A program made the position numbers and the translations under genes. Positions 50,938 to 62,209 of a stretch of DNA of 64,000 nucleotides are shown here, one piece after another. How positions within the stretch are numbered: position 1 is the stretch's first letter; each line of letters opens with the position of its first letter. The notes under the pieces were generated by a model. It ran no database searches, was not told the origin of the DNA, and saw only the letters and a list, made by a program, of their open reading frames with translations. Source of the stretch: Linderina pennispora (Eukaryota > Kickxellomycota > Kickxellomycetes > Kickxellales > Kickxellaceae); contig NW_024468250.1 of assembly GCF_002104995.1 (NCBI RefSeq), forward strand, positions 930,001-994,000, given 5' to 3'.

Positions 50938-53854
50938 ATGATGCTTAAGGCCGTTCTCAGTGTTTTCGCAGTGGCTATTGTCGCCGCTGCCAACGAGTCG
51001 CCCGAACATGGTGACGTCAATGTCAATGTGCGGATTGCCGGCATGCCCGCAGCTGTGCGGCAGTCTAGCGGTCCTGCCCCTGTTCAACATCCTGCCGCGC
51101 TTTTCCACGCCCAGCGTCTCTGCCCGGGCGCGCGTCGATTCCTGCTTCTGAGGCCGCAACTGAGGCACCTGCTTCCACTGAGGCACCCTGCCTACCCAAC
51201 CACACCCTGCTGCCAATACTCCTGCTGCCGTGGTTCCCGAGACTATGTCAGCGGCGTCGGTGACTGATCCCGCCATGATTGCTCTGTCTGAGATGGCCGA
51301 GAATGCTAAGAACTCTGTCGACCTGGCTTCGCGCATCATTGCCAACGGCATTACCGCCAACCACCAGCCAGCGGAGAGCGTGATTCAGGCCAGGATTGGC
51401 CAGCTCCAGCCCGCTGCTGAACCCGCTGTGCCCGCCACCTCTGCCACTGTCGCATCGTCGACTGCTGCCCCCGAGACATCGGCCACTGCTGCTGCTACAT
51501 CGCAGACTGCTGCGTCCGACACAGCGGTCCCCGTATCGTCGGCGCCTGTCCAGAGCCTTCAGGTCTCGCCCAGCCCGATCCTGGCCGAGTCTGCCACTGG
51601 AACCCCGCATGCAGCCAACCGTATTGACACGATTGCGTCGTCGTCTAATGCCTCCGATCTATCGGCTTCGGCTACAGCTGTCTCGTCCAACGGCTGCTGC
51701 TGAGTCCTCTTCAGCTTCTCTGGCAGGCACCTCCGTCTCGGCTGCTCCGTGCAGGAGTCCGCTTCGGCAGAGTCATCTGCCACTGCTGCTGCTGAGTCGG
51801 CGTCCGAGACCGTTGCTTCGACCTCGGTTGTCCCTGCCGCGTCCTCATCAGGATCGTATGGCCCGTGCTGACTCTGTATCTGCCGACTCGTCATCGGCCA
51901 CTGCTGCCTCGTCATCGGCCACTGCTGCCTCGTCTGTGGAGGCTGACTCTTCGTCGGGAGCAGCAGCGGCTACCTCAGGCACCGCCGCCCGCGCTGATAC
52001 TGTCTCTGCTGACTCGTCAGTCGGCCACTGTTGCCTCGTCGGGTTTCGGCTGAGTCATCCTCTGTCTTGGCTGAGTCATCCTCTATCTCGGCTGCCACTA
52101 TCTCGAGGTCCGGCTGCTCGTGCTGATCCTGTTTCCGCTGACTCGTCCTCTGCCTCAGGTTGCCTCGTCGGTGTCCGCCGCCTCTTCGTCAGTCTCGGCT
52201 GCTTCCACCTCGGGTGCTGCCGTGCGTGCTGATACTGACTCAGTTGAGAGCTCTGTGTCGCCGGCTACTTTGGCGTCAGCCGATTCCAGCTCGGCTGCGG
52301 TGGATCCAGCTCGGCTGCTCCTGTGTCGTCGTCTGCCTCTGTTGCAGACAGCACTGCGGCTCCTGCCGTGACTTCAGTTGTTGCCGAGTCGAGCTCGGCT
52401 GCTCCTGCCGTGGCTTCAGTTGTTGCCGAGTCGACCTCAGTTGCTGCTCCGGCGTCGACCTCGGTTGTTGCCTGAGTCGAGCTCGGCTGCTCCTGCCGTG
52501 ACTTCGGTTGTTGCTGAGTCGAGCTCGGTTGCTCCAGCGTCGACCTCGGTTGTTGCTGAGTCGAGCTCGGCTGCTCCGGCGTCAACCTCGGTTGCTGCTC
52601 CGGCGTCGACTTCAGTTGTTGCCGAATCGACTTCGGCTGCTGTTCCAGCATCGACCTCTGTTGCTGTTCCAGCATCGACCTCTGTTGCTGCTCCAGCGTC
52701 GACCTCTGGTTGCTGCTCCGGCTTCTACCTCTGTTGCCGCTCCGATGTCGACTTCGGCTGCTGCCCCGGATTCTACCTTGGCTGCTGCCCCCTGCATCGA
52801 CCTCGATTGCCGCCCCCGCATCGACCTCAGTTGCTGCTCCGGCCACTACTTCGGCTGTTGCTCCTGCTTCAAGCTCGGCCTCGATGATGACTGCTAAGCC
52901 GGAACTCAGATTGCCGAGAACATTGCGGCCACTTCTGGTGTCGAATTGCCGGGTCATCGATCTCGGTCGCTTCGACGATGGTCAGCATTGTGTCTGTGCG
53001 TGCGATCACTCTCCTGCCTGATTCTAACATTGCGGGGGATCTCCGATCTCTCGATGTCGGTTAACATGGGTATCCAGCAGGCTACTGCTGCCACAACCGG
53101 CACCGCTGTCACCGCTGCCACCGCTGTCACTGCTGCTGCTTCCACCTCTGCCTCCGCTGCCACCGCCACTGCTGCCCCTGTTTCTTCCTGTCAGCCCTGC
53201 TGATGTTGCCCCGATCACCAACATTGTGCCGGCCACCATCGTGATCGCGCCTGTTGCTGCTGCTGCCTGCCGCCGCCGCCGCTGTCACTCCAGTCACCAC
53301 TGTCACTGTTGCCACCTCTTCTGTCTTGGCTGCTACCTCGTCTGCGTCTCCTGCCAGCCAGTCTGGTGCTGACAACGCCGACAGTAGCCCCTGCTGCCCA
53401 GCCCGAGACGACCGAGGTCCAGCAGGTCGATGACTCTGGCGATGGCTCCGCTCCTGAGGCCGCCAGCGACGGCGAGCAGCAACAGCAGCAGCAGCAGCAG
53501 GAGCCATCCAATGAGCAGTCCCAGCACGACGGCCCAGCCAACAACCAGCGCCGTAACGACCGCCGCGGTCGCCGTCGTCAGGACCGCAACCGCAGCAACG
53601 ACCGCGCTGGCCGCTCGGGTCCTACTGAGCAGATGCGCGTTGCTGTCGTCGACAACCAGTTCCAGCCGCTCATGATGACCGAGGGCGCTGGCTGCCCGCT
53701 CGAGTACCACGGCTCGTCGGCGTGCCTCGAGGATAGCGCCAAGAACCAGTACCTGGAGTGCGTGTGGGGCAAGGTGATCCGTGTCACATGCCCCTCGGGC
53801 GCTACCTGCCAAGCCACCCCGGGCGTCGCCAGGGCCACTACGTGCGAGGCATAA
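50938..53854 (+). CDS. long Ser/Ala-rich secreted wall protein with C-terminal CBM19-like domain (many frame changes)
   Basis: Signal peptide after ATG 50938 or 50941 (MLKAVLSVFAVAIVAAANES). A short helical region (MIALSEMAENAKNSVDLASR, near 51280-51370) precedes ~2 kb of Ser/Ala/Thr/Val repeats, with a ~12-14-residue unit like VVAESSSAAPASTS most regular at 52375-52720. Then come a polyGln run (from about 53477), an Arg/Asn-rich linker, and a C-terminal Cys-containing domain: GCPLEYHGSSACLEDSAKNQ, then ECVWGKVIRVTCPSGATCQ, ending TTCEA. Its six-Cys spacing resembles CBM19 chitin-binding domains, so it may be anchored to wall chitin. The repeat region is split among all three frames at least eight times, as expected if indels accumulate in repeats during assembly. 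Likely O-mannosylated. Exact length unknown. Confidence 0.7.
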
Positions 53855-54444
53855 GCAGCATGGCCCACCATAGCACCTGCCTACGCCCTGCTGCAGAACA
53901 GGCTCTTTCGTGAGCTGCTCTGCATCTTCGTCTGCAAAAACCCCCCATCTCCTCCGTTTTCCCGTGCAAGCCATCTCCCTTCTCTCCTCCCACCATGGCT
54001 GCAAGTCTCTACATCTGTCTCTATTCCTGGGTGGCCCTGTTGGTCCCCCAGCGTTCTTCCTTCCTCCATCAGCCGCCTCCACAAGCTACACTTTCCCGTG
54101 CTTTCTTGCTCATACCAGCATTTTTCTATATAAATCACATGACCATTACTGTGGGGATTTGCTGATGTCTTGGCTCCATGTCTTCGCGGTACTTGGCGGA
54201 GCATCACTCTGCTGCCATTGTATTTTCCCGCACCCGACTTCTGGCTTGGTAATCTTGGCCAGTTCTTGACCTAGCACTGTGCAACAAATAAGAGTCCGGG
54301 TGTGGCTAGAGAACGCAGCTAAAAAGGAACACCCAGGGCCTGCGCTATTGCTCTCTTGCCCAATATTTCCATCGCTCTGCTCTCTTCTTTCCACCTTCTC
54401 GCTGTCCGTTACGCCTCATAATACTGCTATTTTTCTACTCTAAT
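53855..54444. other. spacer/promoter, no gene seen
   Basis: Pyrimidine-rich on plus, typical of leaders here. The run of C/T before 54445 is the P450 promoter. Confidence 0.45.
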
Positions 54445-56011
54445 ATGCCCTCTCTCTTGGCCTCCGTGCCGACCAGCTCACTGTTCTGGTGGGCCACACC
54501 CAAGAACCTGACTGCCGGCCTGGTCGCCTATCTTTCGTACGAGATAATCTACGCCTTGTACTTTTCGCCGCTGCGCAACGTGCCCGGTTCTTTCTGGGCG
54601 CGCATTAGCAAAATTCGGACGCTCATTAGTGACATTAAGGGCGACGAGCCCGAGTACATCATTGCGAACCAGGAAAAGTACGGCAGCGTGTTTATGCTGG
54701 AGCCATACAAAGTGGCCATATGCGACCCGAGCGATTGCCGACTTGTGCTGAGCACGCACGCGTTCAGGAAGGACAGGCAGTACGGCAACATTGAGTTTTT
54801 GGAGCCCAACATGTTCCTAACCGTCGACCCAGAGCTCAACAAGCAGCGGCGGCGGCAAATCGGCCCAGCGCTGGGAATGGCGAGTCTGCGCAGGATGGAG
54901 CCCAAGATTCTGGCTGCCGGCGTTGTAACGTTGGTTGACAAGTGGGGAGCCCTGGCGGATGCGGCAGAGAATGGCGAGGCAAAGGGTCAGCTACTTTTAC
55001 GACTTCTCGATGATGACGTTCGATGTCATTGGCACGCTGGGCTTTGGCAAGATGCACCGGCCGGTGCTGACCTCTGACGACCGGCGCATTGTGCGCTGGG
55101 TTAACCGCGCCTTTACGCTGATGTTCATGGAGGCCATCCTCCCTTTCCTCAAGCATTCGCCTTTCAACCGCATCTTGCGGCCGCTGTACCAAGACGCAAG
55201 CGATTTCATTACCTTTGGCAATGCAGCAATCAAGCAGCGCAAACAGGAGCTGGAGCAGATCGATGAGGCCCACAGCGATGAGAAGCCAGCAGATATTCTG
55301 CAGAGCCTGATTGACGCCGAGGATCCAGAGTCCAAGGTTCGTATGACTTCCGGACAAGTCACCTCAGAAAACATCATTACGCTGATGGCTGGTACGGACA
55401 CAACAAGCAATACACTGTCTTGGGGTATACACTTGCTTCTGCTACACCCAAAGTACCACCGGCGCGCTGTCGAGGAGGTGCGTAGCCAGTTCACGCCAGA
55501 CCATGTAATCACGTTCGACGAGGCCAAAGCGAGGCTGCCGTATTTGGAGGCATGTGTGTATGAGACTCTGCGCCTGCGTCCGGTATCAGGGAACTTGCCT
55601 AGAATCATCCCGCGCGGCGGCGTCGTGATCCAGGGGTACTTCATCCCCGAGGGATACTCGTGCTCGGTATGTCTGGCCGGCGCCAACATGAACCCTGATA
55701 CTTGGAAGCGCCCGCACGTCTTCTACCCCGGTCGGTTTGTTGACTGCGACTATAACAAGCACCAGGTGCTGACCTTCAGCGCTGGTGTGCGAGTGTGCCC
55801 CGGAAGAAACCTGGCAATGGTTGAAATCATGACGACCCTGGCCAATGTGCTGAACCGCTTTGACCTGAGGCTGCCTGAGGACTCGCTGTTCAAGCCTGAT
55901 ATCCGCGACCAGCATGGGCTTCCTATCATCATGCCGCGCAATAACGCAGTAACCTCTGCTCCGATGTTCCCAGACCGCGACTGTAATGTCGTTATCAGCC
56001 GGCGCAAGTAA
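54445..56011 (+). CDS. cytochrome P450, paralog of 2567-4192 (one frameshift)
   Basis: ER-anchored monooxygenase, ~521 residues. N-terminal helix (LVAYLSYEIIYALYFSPLRN) with the same YALY(L/F)SPLR hinge as the first P450. The opening frame runs to about 54988 (KWGALADAAENGEAK); a second frame continues VSYFYDFSMMTFDVIGTLGF. I-helix AGTDTT, ExxR in YETLRLRPV, and heme loop FSAGVRVCPG (Cys near 451) are intact, and the C terminus is FPDRDCNVVISRRK. It clearly belongs to the same P450 family as the gene at the left end of the window, ~50 kb away. Substrate unknown. Confidence 0.92.
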
Positions 56012-56217
56012 TCATTATGCCTTGTACATGCGTATTTCTTTCTTACATTCCAATATTTAACGCACACCTCTGGCCTGCTTTTCTGCTCTGCTCTGGCTCG
56101 ACATGTGCGGAAATTGACCCAAAAATAGACACGGTATATGCCTGGATGAGAGCTTATTTAAATACGGGTGAGCAAGGGGCTAAGCCACCTGAATGGGGTA
56201 GGCCAGGCGTAGCAAAA

Positions 56218-56722
56218 TTAGAAAATGCCCGGCGAGCCCATCACCGCTGCGATTGCTGCTGCCACCGCCAAGGGAACAGCCAATCCTGGCTGCAAATCGA
56301 CTGCGCCGTTTGGCTCAGTGGTCGAGCTGGGCTCTTTCTCGGAGCTTTCGGAGTGTGCTGGTCGGCGAGGGAGTGCTTGTAGGCTTATGTGTCGATGTCG
56401 GTGTTGGCGTCAGTGTCGGCGTCTGAGAACCAGCCAGCGCCTGGGCACGGCTCAGGTACCCAGCCGGCCACGTCGGCACAAAGGCCGCCGGTAGGGCAGT
56501 GGTGCCATACAGCCTAACAGCCTTTTCGTAGTCGCCCGGCTTGCCCAAGTACTTTGCGTCATTGATATTCATGTTGACTTGGTAGAAGATGCTCGCCCAT
56601 GAGACAGACGCTGCCGACACGTACGACTTTGTATTGGTGATCTTTGGCGCATCCTTGATGAGGTCCTCGCCATAAACAGCACTAGCCAGAATAGCCAGCG
56701 GGAGTGTGAGTATCAGACGCAT
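56218..56722 (-). CDS. GPI-type cell-surface protein (one frameshift)
   Basis: Signal peptide MRLILTLPLAILASAVYG, a ~75-residue mature region (TKSYVSAASVSWASIFYQVN, then YLGKPGDYEKAVRLYGTTAL, VPTWPAGYLSRAQALAG), and a Thr/Pro/Ser stalk (TPTLTPTPTSTHKPTS). The opening frame ends at 56315. In the next frame the stalk continues (SESSEKEPSSTTEPNGA) into a hydrophobic C terminus (LAVPLAVAAAIAAVMGSPGI) ending at 56218: a classic GPI-attachment signal. One indel near 56340 explains the break. Predicted anchored at the plasma membrane/cell wall. A family of such Tyr/Trp-containing secreted proteins with Ser/Thr stalks is common in these fungi; function unknown. Confidence 0.7.
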
Positions 56723-57774
56723 TATGCTATGTATTTAAGGTAATGTAGTGTTTGGAGGGTAGCAAGTGGAAAGAGCAGAGTGGAAAGGAATGCGTGTGCA
56801 AAAGTGAGGGTACGTTCTTGGAGAAAAAAAAAGGTGAAGATCCCTTAGCTCTCTGGCTTCTCGAAGCTACGCGCACAAGGCTATTTAAAGTCGCGGGACA
56901 TTTCGCTCATCTTTGCTATTGCCACAGGCACTGTGGCGGCTTTTCTGCCTCCCTGCTGCGAGCAAATTTCGCGGCTTCCTTCTTAGCCAAATAGGCAGAG
57001 CGCGGCAGCGAATGACCATGTTTATTTTTGGCCGTTCCTTGGTCCTCCGGCGTATTGTGGCCTTTCGGAAGTGTGATGTTTGAAAACACCGGATGCAAAC
57101 ATTGTGTATTGTCTGTGCAAGTGTCTGAAGACGAGTCTCGGGTGCAAGTGCAATTACACAATTCTAGCTTGGGTTGGTATTGAGCTTGGTGAATACTCTT
57201 CGGTACACGAGAAACTGCCGATCCGCAGCTTCATACTCCATGCATCTACGTCATGGCCGGCTGTGGTTGTGCGCCGTCCAGTATGTTCGGCATTATTGTT
57301 TTCCACCACACGGCTCCTTACGGTTGCTTCAGTCGCCAATGCTCGAGGCCACCCAATGCCATTGTCTTTGTAGCTGCATGTGAGCCGAATGAGTAAGCGT
57401 TATGTGCATTGTGTGCAATACGTGAACAATACGCAAATCAAATCAGATTTAGCCGGTCGGTGCTTCGGTAGTCCCGAAAAACAGTACGCGTCTTCGGCGT
57501 GTCCACTTTCCTGGACCCATGAAAACGCTCAGGCAGCTCTTGCGCACTTGGTTGTCGGAATAACGTTTACACCGTTAATCTGTCCTTTTGAGCAGGTTGC
57601 GGATATTCATGAAATAGTCCACAAATGCTATTTGTAAGCACTGCGGCAAAGCGCTCCCAATATTTGAAAGTCATCGTATAAATACGGCAGAACTACTTGC
57701 CTCTTGGCCATTGCCAATTATCTTCTGAACCCATTCCAACTCTTTTACTATCCTCGCTAGCATTTGAGCCCGCC
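56723..57774. other. divergent promoter region, no gene seen
   Basis: Between the GPI-protein gene (minus) and the aldo/keto reductase (plus). TATAAATA at 57677-57684 lies 98 bp before the reductase ATG. Short frames only. Confidence 0.5.
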
Positions 57775-58821
57775 ATGTCTTCTGCACCGCCTACTGAAAT
57801 ACCCACGATCGAGCTTGGAGTTCCAGGCGACAAGGTCAAGGTGCCACGCATTGGCTTTGGCTGTATGGGCCTGAGCTCCACCTATGGTGCCTCAGACGAC
57901 GGCGAATCGCTAAAGACACTGAATCACGCCCTGGACGTCGGCAGCAACTTTATCGATTCCGCCGATGTGTATGGCTGTGGACATAACGAGCGTCTAATCG
58001 CGCAGCTGCTAAGAGATCGTCGTGATGACGTGTTCCTTTGTACCAAGTTCGGCAGCGCTTTCACTGAGCCGCCGCCAGGAAACACAGATACTTTCCACAA
58101 GTTCTTGAAGGGTGTTGATGGCACGCCAGAATACGTGCTCCAGGCCGCCTCTGATAGTCTGCGTAGGCTCAATGTCGACAAGATCGACCTGTACTACCAG
58201 CATCGCGTCGATAAAAATGTCCCAATCGAGGAGACGGTCGGGGCCATGGCAGAGCTCGTCAAGGCCGGCAAGGTGCGGTACTTGGGACTGTCCGAGTGCT
58301 CGGCCGAGACCCTTCGCCGTGCCTACAAGGTGCATCCGATTGCGGCGGTGCAGGTCGAGTACAACTGCTGGTCGCTGGACATTGAACAGAATGGGCTGCT
58401 TGAAGCCTGCCGCGAGCTGGGTGTCACTGTGGTTGCATATTCGCCGCTTGGCCGTGGGTTCCTAACCGGCCAAATTCGAAAGTTTGAGGATCTACCTGAC
58501 ACTGACTCCCGCCGCTCTCACCCACGGTTCCAGCCAGAAAGTTTCCACCACAACATCAAACTGGTTGAGGCGTTCGAGGAAATGAGTGCCAAGAAGGGGT
58601 GCAAGCCTGGGCAGCTGGCGCTGGCGTGGGTGCTGGCTCAGGACCCGAATCTGATTGTGATTCCTGGAACCAAGCGTATCAAGTACTTGGATGAGAACGT
58701 TGCATCGGGGCAGGTCCACATCTCCGATGCTGAGAACAAGCAGATCCGCGACATCATCAACTCGATCCCCATTTCTGGCGACAGATATCCAGAGGTCCAT
58801 ATGAAAAAGCTTGACAACTGA
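57775..58821 (+). CDS. aldo/keto reductase (AKR13-like), 348 aa
   Basis: NADPH-dependent carbonyl reductase, cytosolic TIM barrel. ATG 57775 (MSSAPPTEIP) fits a TATAAATA box 98 bp upstream; an in-frame ATG at 57697 lies only ~15 bp past that box and adds an unlike segment. The catalytic tetrad is visible: Asp and Tyr in FIDSADVYG (D61, Y66), Lys in CTKFG (K91), His in YYQHRVD (H143). GMG-type start PRIGFGCMGLSSTYG, LGLSECSAETLRRA, and AYSPLGRGFLTG mark the AKR13/yakc-pyridoxal reductase branch. C-terminal cofactor motif VIPGTKRIKYLDEN. Full length and uninterrupted. Physiological substrate unknown. Confidence 0.95.
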   Translation: MSSAPPTEIPTIELGVPGDKVKVPRIGFGCMGLSSTYGASDDGESLKTLNHALDVGSNFIDSADVYGCGHNERLIAQLLRDRRDDVFLCTKFGSAFTEPPPGNTDTFHKFLKGVDGTPEYVLQAASDSLRRLNVDKIDLYYQHRVDKNVPIEETVGAMAELVKAGKVRYLGLSECSAETLRRAYKVHPIAAVQVEYNCWSLDIEQNGLLEACRELGVTVVAYSPLGRGFLTGQIRKFEDLPDTDSRRSHPRFQPESFHHNIKLVEAFEEMSAKKGCKPGQLALAWVLAQDPNLIVIPGTKRIKYLDENVASGQVHISDAENKQIRDIINSIPISGDRYPEVHMKKLDN

Positions 58822-59209
58822 GGTGTTTCCAAATGCCATTCCAGCTCTTCGGCCGTTTAGTAATTACAGGCAATAGTCAGAGTACAGCTTTTTGTGTAGC
58901 ACAACCTGTATGATTCTTCGACGATATAATGGCTGCCTGCCGACAAAAAGTACATGCATGGCCTGTGCAGTTGGAAAGCTGGATGGACTCCGCTTTGGGA
59001 TTATCTTTTCTTGAAAGTTGATGAGCCAGCATTCTGCCCTTTTCTGACATCCTTTGTAGGCTAGCCCACTTTTGCATCTAAAAATAAGCAGCCTGACATT
59101 GGAATTCTACCCAGCACTCTTGGTGCTCTTGGCAGCATATAAAATGTAGCACTACTAGCAGGGTGTTGGTGCTATCAGCATTTATTTTTATCTCCATTTT
59201 CCGTCCACA
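58822..59209. other. spacer/promoter
   Basis: Contains TATAAAA at 59138-59144, the promoter of the small secreted gene. No gene. Confidence 0.45.
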
Positions 59210-59419
59210 ATGAAATATATGACTACCATTTTCTTTTGTGTCATAGAACTCGCCTCGGTTGCTTTTTCTCAGCCGATTGATGTACACAAGCACCCAATAC
59301 CACCTGTAGACATAGGCGCACAGGTCGATGACATAGCTGTGCGCATCCCGAAGCGCATACTACCATTGATGGATCAAATCGAAGCCAACCCAGTGCTAAA
59401 TTCAGTACCTTCATTTTAG
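59210..59419 (+). CDS. small secreted protein, 69 aa (pair member 1)
   Basis: Signal peptide MKYMTTIFFCVIELASVAFS, then a short mature peptide (PIDVHKHPIPP, VDDIAVRIPKRILPLMDQIE). TATAAAA 66 bp upstream. The motif (D/E)DIA(V/I)R(I/V)P and the following I(D/E)...NP/SP pattern are shared with 60051-60263. Contains KR within IPKRIL, a possible Kex2 site. No known family. Confidence 0.68.
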   Translation: MKYMTTIFFCVIELASVAFSQPIDVHKHPIPPVDIGAQVDDIAVRIPKRILPLMDQIEANPVLNSVPSF

Positions 59420-60050
59420 GTACTACACCTGTACGTTGCTAGCATGAATAGCTAATGAGCTGGCTATGCCAGTAGCCATGCCGATTGTTTCCATCTGCAC
59501 ATAGAGATCCATACCATCTCAAACAATATCGAAACTACATTACCACATGCAATAAATTTGTACACCCAACTTGTTTATTTGTTTGTGCCCAGCTCATGTT
59601 TTTTAGGGAAGAGTCCCTACCACAGCCCCAAAGCTGTAGGAGGCTGGTACAGGCTATCCTAAGAATGGCAACTGCTGGCTGCGGCGGATTGCCTGAAGAT
59701 TATGTACCGAGAGCGAAACTCAATTTGATTTGTGTTTCTGAAACAGCTGGCCGCAGGTGGTATGCAATACAATTAGCTGTACAGCGATGAAATATTATGT
59801 TCCCAAGGCATATGCGGTGGAGAACCACCTCTGGACTGCCCTTGGGCAATCCCTTCTAGAATGTTTATAAACACATAGTGTTCTTCGTCATTGGATCTGA
59901 AGTATTTCATCGTTTGCAATAGGAGGGCAGCGGCATGCCTTGTGGACTTGGCGCAGCAGATAGCCTAAGTAATATCTATAAAATGGCCTGCTCCCAGTTG
60001 TGTGCTGGAAAAGCCCTTGTCCCACCACATTTCACCTTCCACTCCCAGCT
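59420..60050. other. spacer between small secreted paralogs
   Basis: TATAAAA at 59977-59983 serves the next gene. A 101-codon frame at 59485-59790 is unsupported. Confidence 0.45.
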
Positions 60051-60263
60051 ATGGAATTACCTGTCGCCGCTATTGTTTGCACTATCGGTCTCATCCCATG
60101 CGTTGCTGCACGACCGGCTGGTACTTCCACTCACCCAATACGGCCTACCGAGCTGGCAGATGAGGACCTGGAAGATATAGCCATCCGTGTTCCTCAAGTA
60201 AGATGGACACTGATTGATCATGTGGAAGCCAGTCCGATACCAAGCCCAGAGCCTTCAAGTTGA
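60051..60263 (+). CDS. small secreted protein, 70 aa (pair member 2)
   Basis: Signal peptide MELPVAAIVCTIGLIPCVAA, mature region with LEDIAIRVPQVRWTLIDHVE and a Pro/Ser-rich end (SPIPSPEPSS). ATG 60051 is 74 bp after a TATAAAA. Paralog of 59210-59419 by size, layout and the DIA-R-P motif. Function unknown. Confidence 0.66.
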   Translation: MELPVAAIVCTIGLIPCVAARPAGTSTHPIRPTELADEDLEDIAIRVPQVRWTLIDHVEASPIPSPEPSS

Positions 60264-60911
60264 CCTCTTCTGCCAGTAGTCTCTGCTAGTTCACTGCAAT
60301 ACATTATTCGGCCCAAAATACTACGCTGCTTAAGTAAGCTAATTGGAGACACCTTTTGGCAAGCGTTGCAAGTGTTTATCGGAAGAAGGCAGCCTTCTAT
60401 TATCGATACCATGGCAGCACCTGTTTATGCCTCTATGAAATACCCACATATGTGTAGCACGTTCACTTTGAAATACTCTGTGCTTACTTTCCATCACCGT
60501 CGATTTTCTCATTACTGAAATGGTCTATATTTTGCCCAGAGCCGCCTTTGGGCAAGCTCCTGAGCCGGGTGCTGCGCAGAACCTCCCTGTTTCAAGAGAG
60601 CACACCATTTGCTTTTCATGCACCAAGTGCTTGACAATGAGATTGTCCGCTGCACCAAGGAGGATCCAAATAAACCTGCTTGGGTTAAAGATAGTCGATG
60701 GCCGAAAACCTCGCTGATTTCTCATGGACAACATGTCCTCTTTGCTTGATCTGCACATTGTGCAATTTTCCATGCTTAAAATGGAAATAGCCTTTAGTAA
60801 GCACAGGTGGGAGGCAGTTGCGTCTGACAAGTATAAACCGTTGGATGGAGGGCCTGGGTCAGCAGGTAACGTCCATCGCCACTCAACTCTAAGATTGCCG
60901 TTTCAACAGCC
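60264..60911. other. spacer with a possible relic frame
   Basis: A plus frame near 60608-60732 (DNEIVRCTKEDPNKPAWVKD) is protein-like but has no start or homolog. TATAAA at 60832-60837 precedes the next gene. Confidence 0.4.
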
Positions 60912-61444
60912 ATGAAAATCGTCTCAGCCATCATTTTGACACTGCCACCTTTGCAGTCTCCCCTTCTGCCCAGCCCATCAATCTACATAGACGCCAGTTG
61001 AGCGGTATTATTAACGACCTTGTCAAAGATGGTAGCAAGGAAGGGTCCGCAGCAGACTATGCACTATTTAATGCTGGAAGCGCAGGTGATGCAAGCCCCT
61101 CTCTGCCTTTCAAATCCCCAGATGCTATCAGGAAAGAAATGGCTGCTGCCTCGGCTACACACAGCATCAGCCTAGCCATCAATAGGCTAACTACACGTGT
61201 CAGCAAGGGATACTTAAAAGATGCTCTAGTCTACTACATTGAACAGATTCTACATACTGGGTCTAGCAGTACTCTCATCAATGCAAACACGCAGAGCCAG
61301 GTCATTGAGCGGTTCAACCAGCTGACTGGGCCTTTGTTGAAATGCATTGGCCAGCCTGGTCTCCAGATGGTAATGGATTTCTACGCTCAAAATTCACAGC
61401 ATCTTCAGCCTGCGCCTCAACCAACTCAGAAACCTATAATATAG
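60912..61444 (+). CDS. secreted protein with dibasic pro-site, ~176 aa (one frameshift)
   Basis: ATG 60912 opens a signal peptide (MKIVSAIILTLP); one base later in the frame it continues TFAVSPSAQPINLHRRQLSG, giving a signal peptide plus an RR processing site, then a helical domain (IINDLVKDGSKEGSAADYAL, LAINRLTTRVSKGYLKDALV, IERFNQLTGPLLKCIGQ) and a Gln/Pro tail. TATAAA 80 bp upstream. No known domain. Single Cys. The frame change is near 60950. Confidence 0.68.
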
Positions 61445-62209
61445 ATTACCTGCTTGTCAAATACTTATAATAATTTCAAATGTCTTGGATTTGAATTCGC
61501 CATAAAAATAAATAGAACACCGCCAACCGAGTTTCCTGCTGGCTATGATGTGCGTGGTGGGAAATCCGGAGATCTAATTCCTACCAGCCCCTTGTATCCT
61601 GTATAAGGAGGCCAGAGGAGCTGAGGACTAGTACATGCAGCAACCATGCATGCTATCTCTGCCCATCGCTTTGCTGCCAGTCTATGAGGGATACGGCTCC
61701 TAAAAATCTCTACCCCTGGCTCGCACGCTGGCATGCACTGTCGGGAAATATCGCAGCGATCAGCACACTGGCAGCTTTGAGATCCACTAATTGCAACCCA
61801 CCCTGCACAATATTGCCCTTTCCATTCTGGCCTTTATTAGCGATACACAACGATAACAAGAAGCGTTGAAGAGAGGAGTCGCGCATGGCTAATGGCCAGA
61901 ACGCAAAACACAGGACCCTCACCATTCAAGTGCGGTAAAAGCCCAGGGATTTGCAAGGTTGCGTGGACATGTTTGGATCGGGACAAGTGCCAATACGGAA
62001 GAAAAGGATGCGTTGGTTAATGGTGTGGGCAGCCGCTATTTTTTGCAATTCACGTACGCTGCTGAGAGTGGCTAGCCCCCTGGGTGTTCATATATATGGC
62101 TAGATTGGTCTCTTTCGTGTCATCCGCGTTGTGCATTTGACACTCCAGGGATCTTCTCCCTTGGATTATTTCCACCTACTTTTGCTTCTACATTCCACCT
62201 ATCAAAATA
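61445..62209. other. spacer/promoter, no gene seen
   Basis: TATATAT at 62091-62097 precedes the tubby-like gene by ~115 bp. Confidence 0.45.

Noticed and set aside
51396-52957. Long Leu/Arg-rich and Gln/Ser-rich frames on both strands in the wall-protein repeats
   Set aside because: Shadow frames of a Ser/Ala repeat; only the Ser/Ala frame links a signal peptide to the Cys-rich C terminus.
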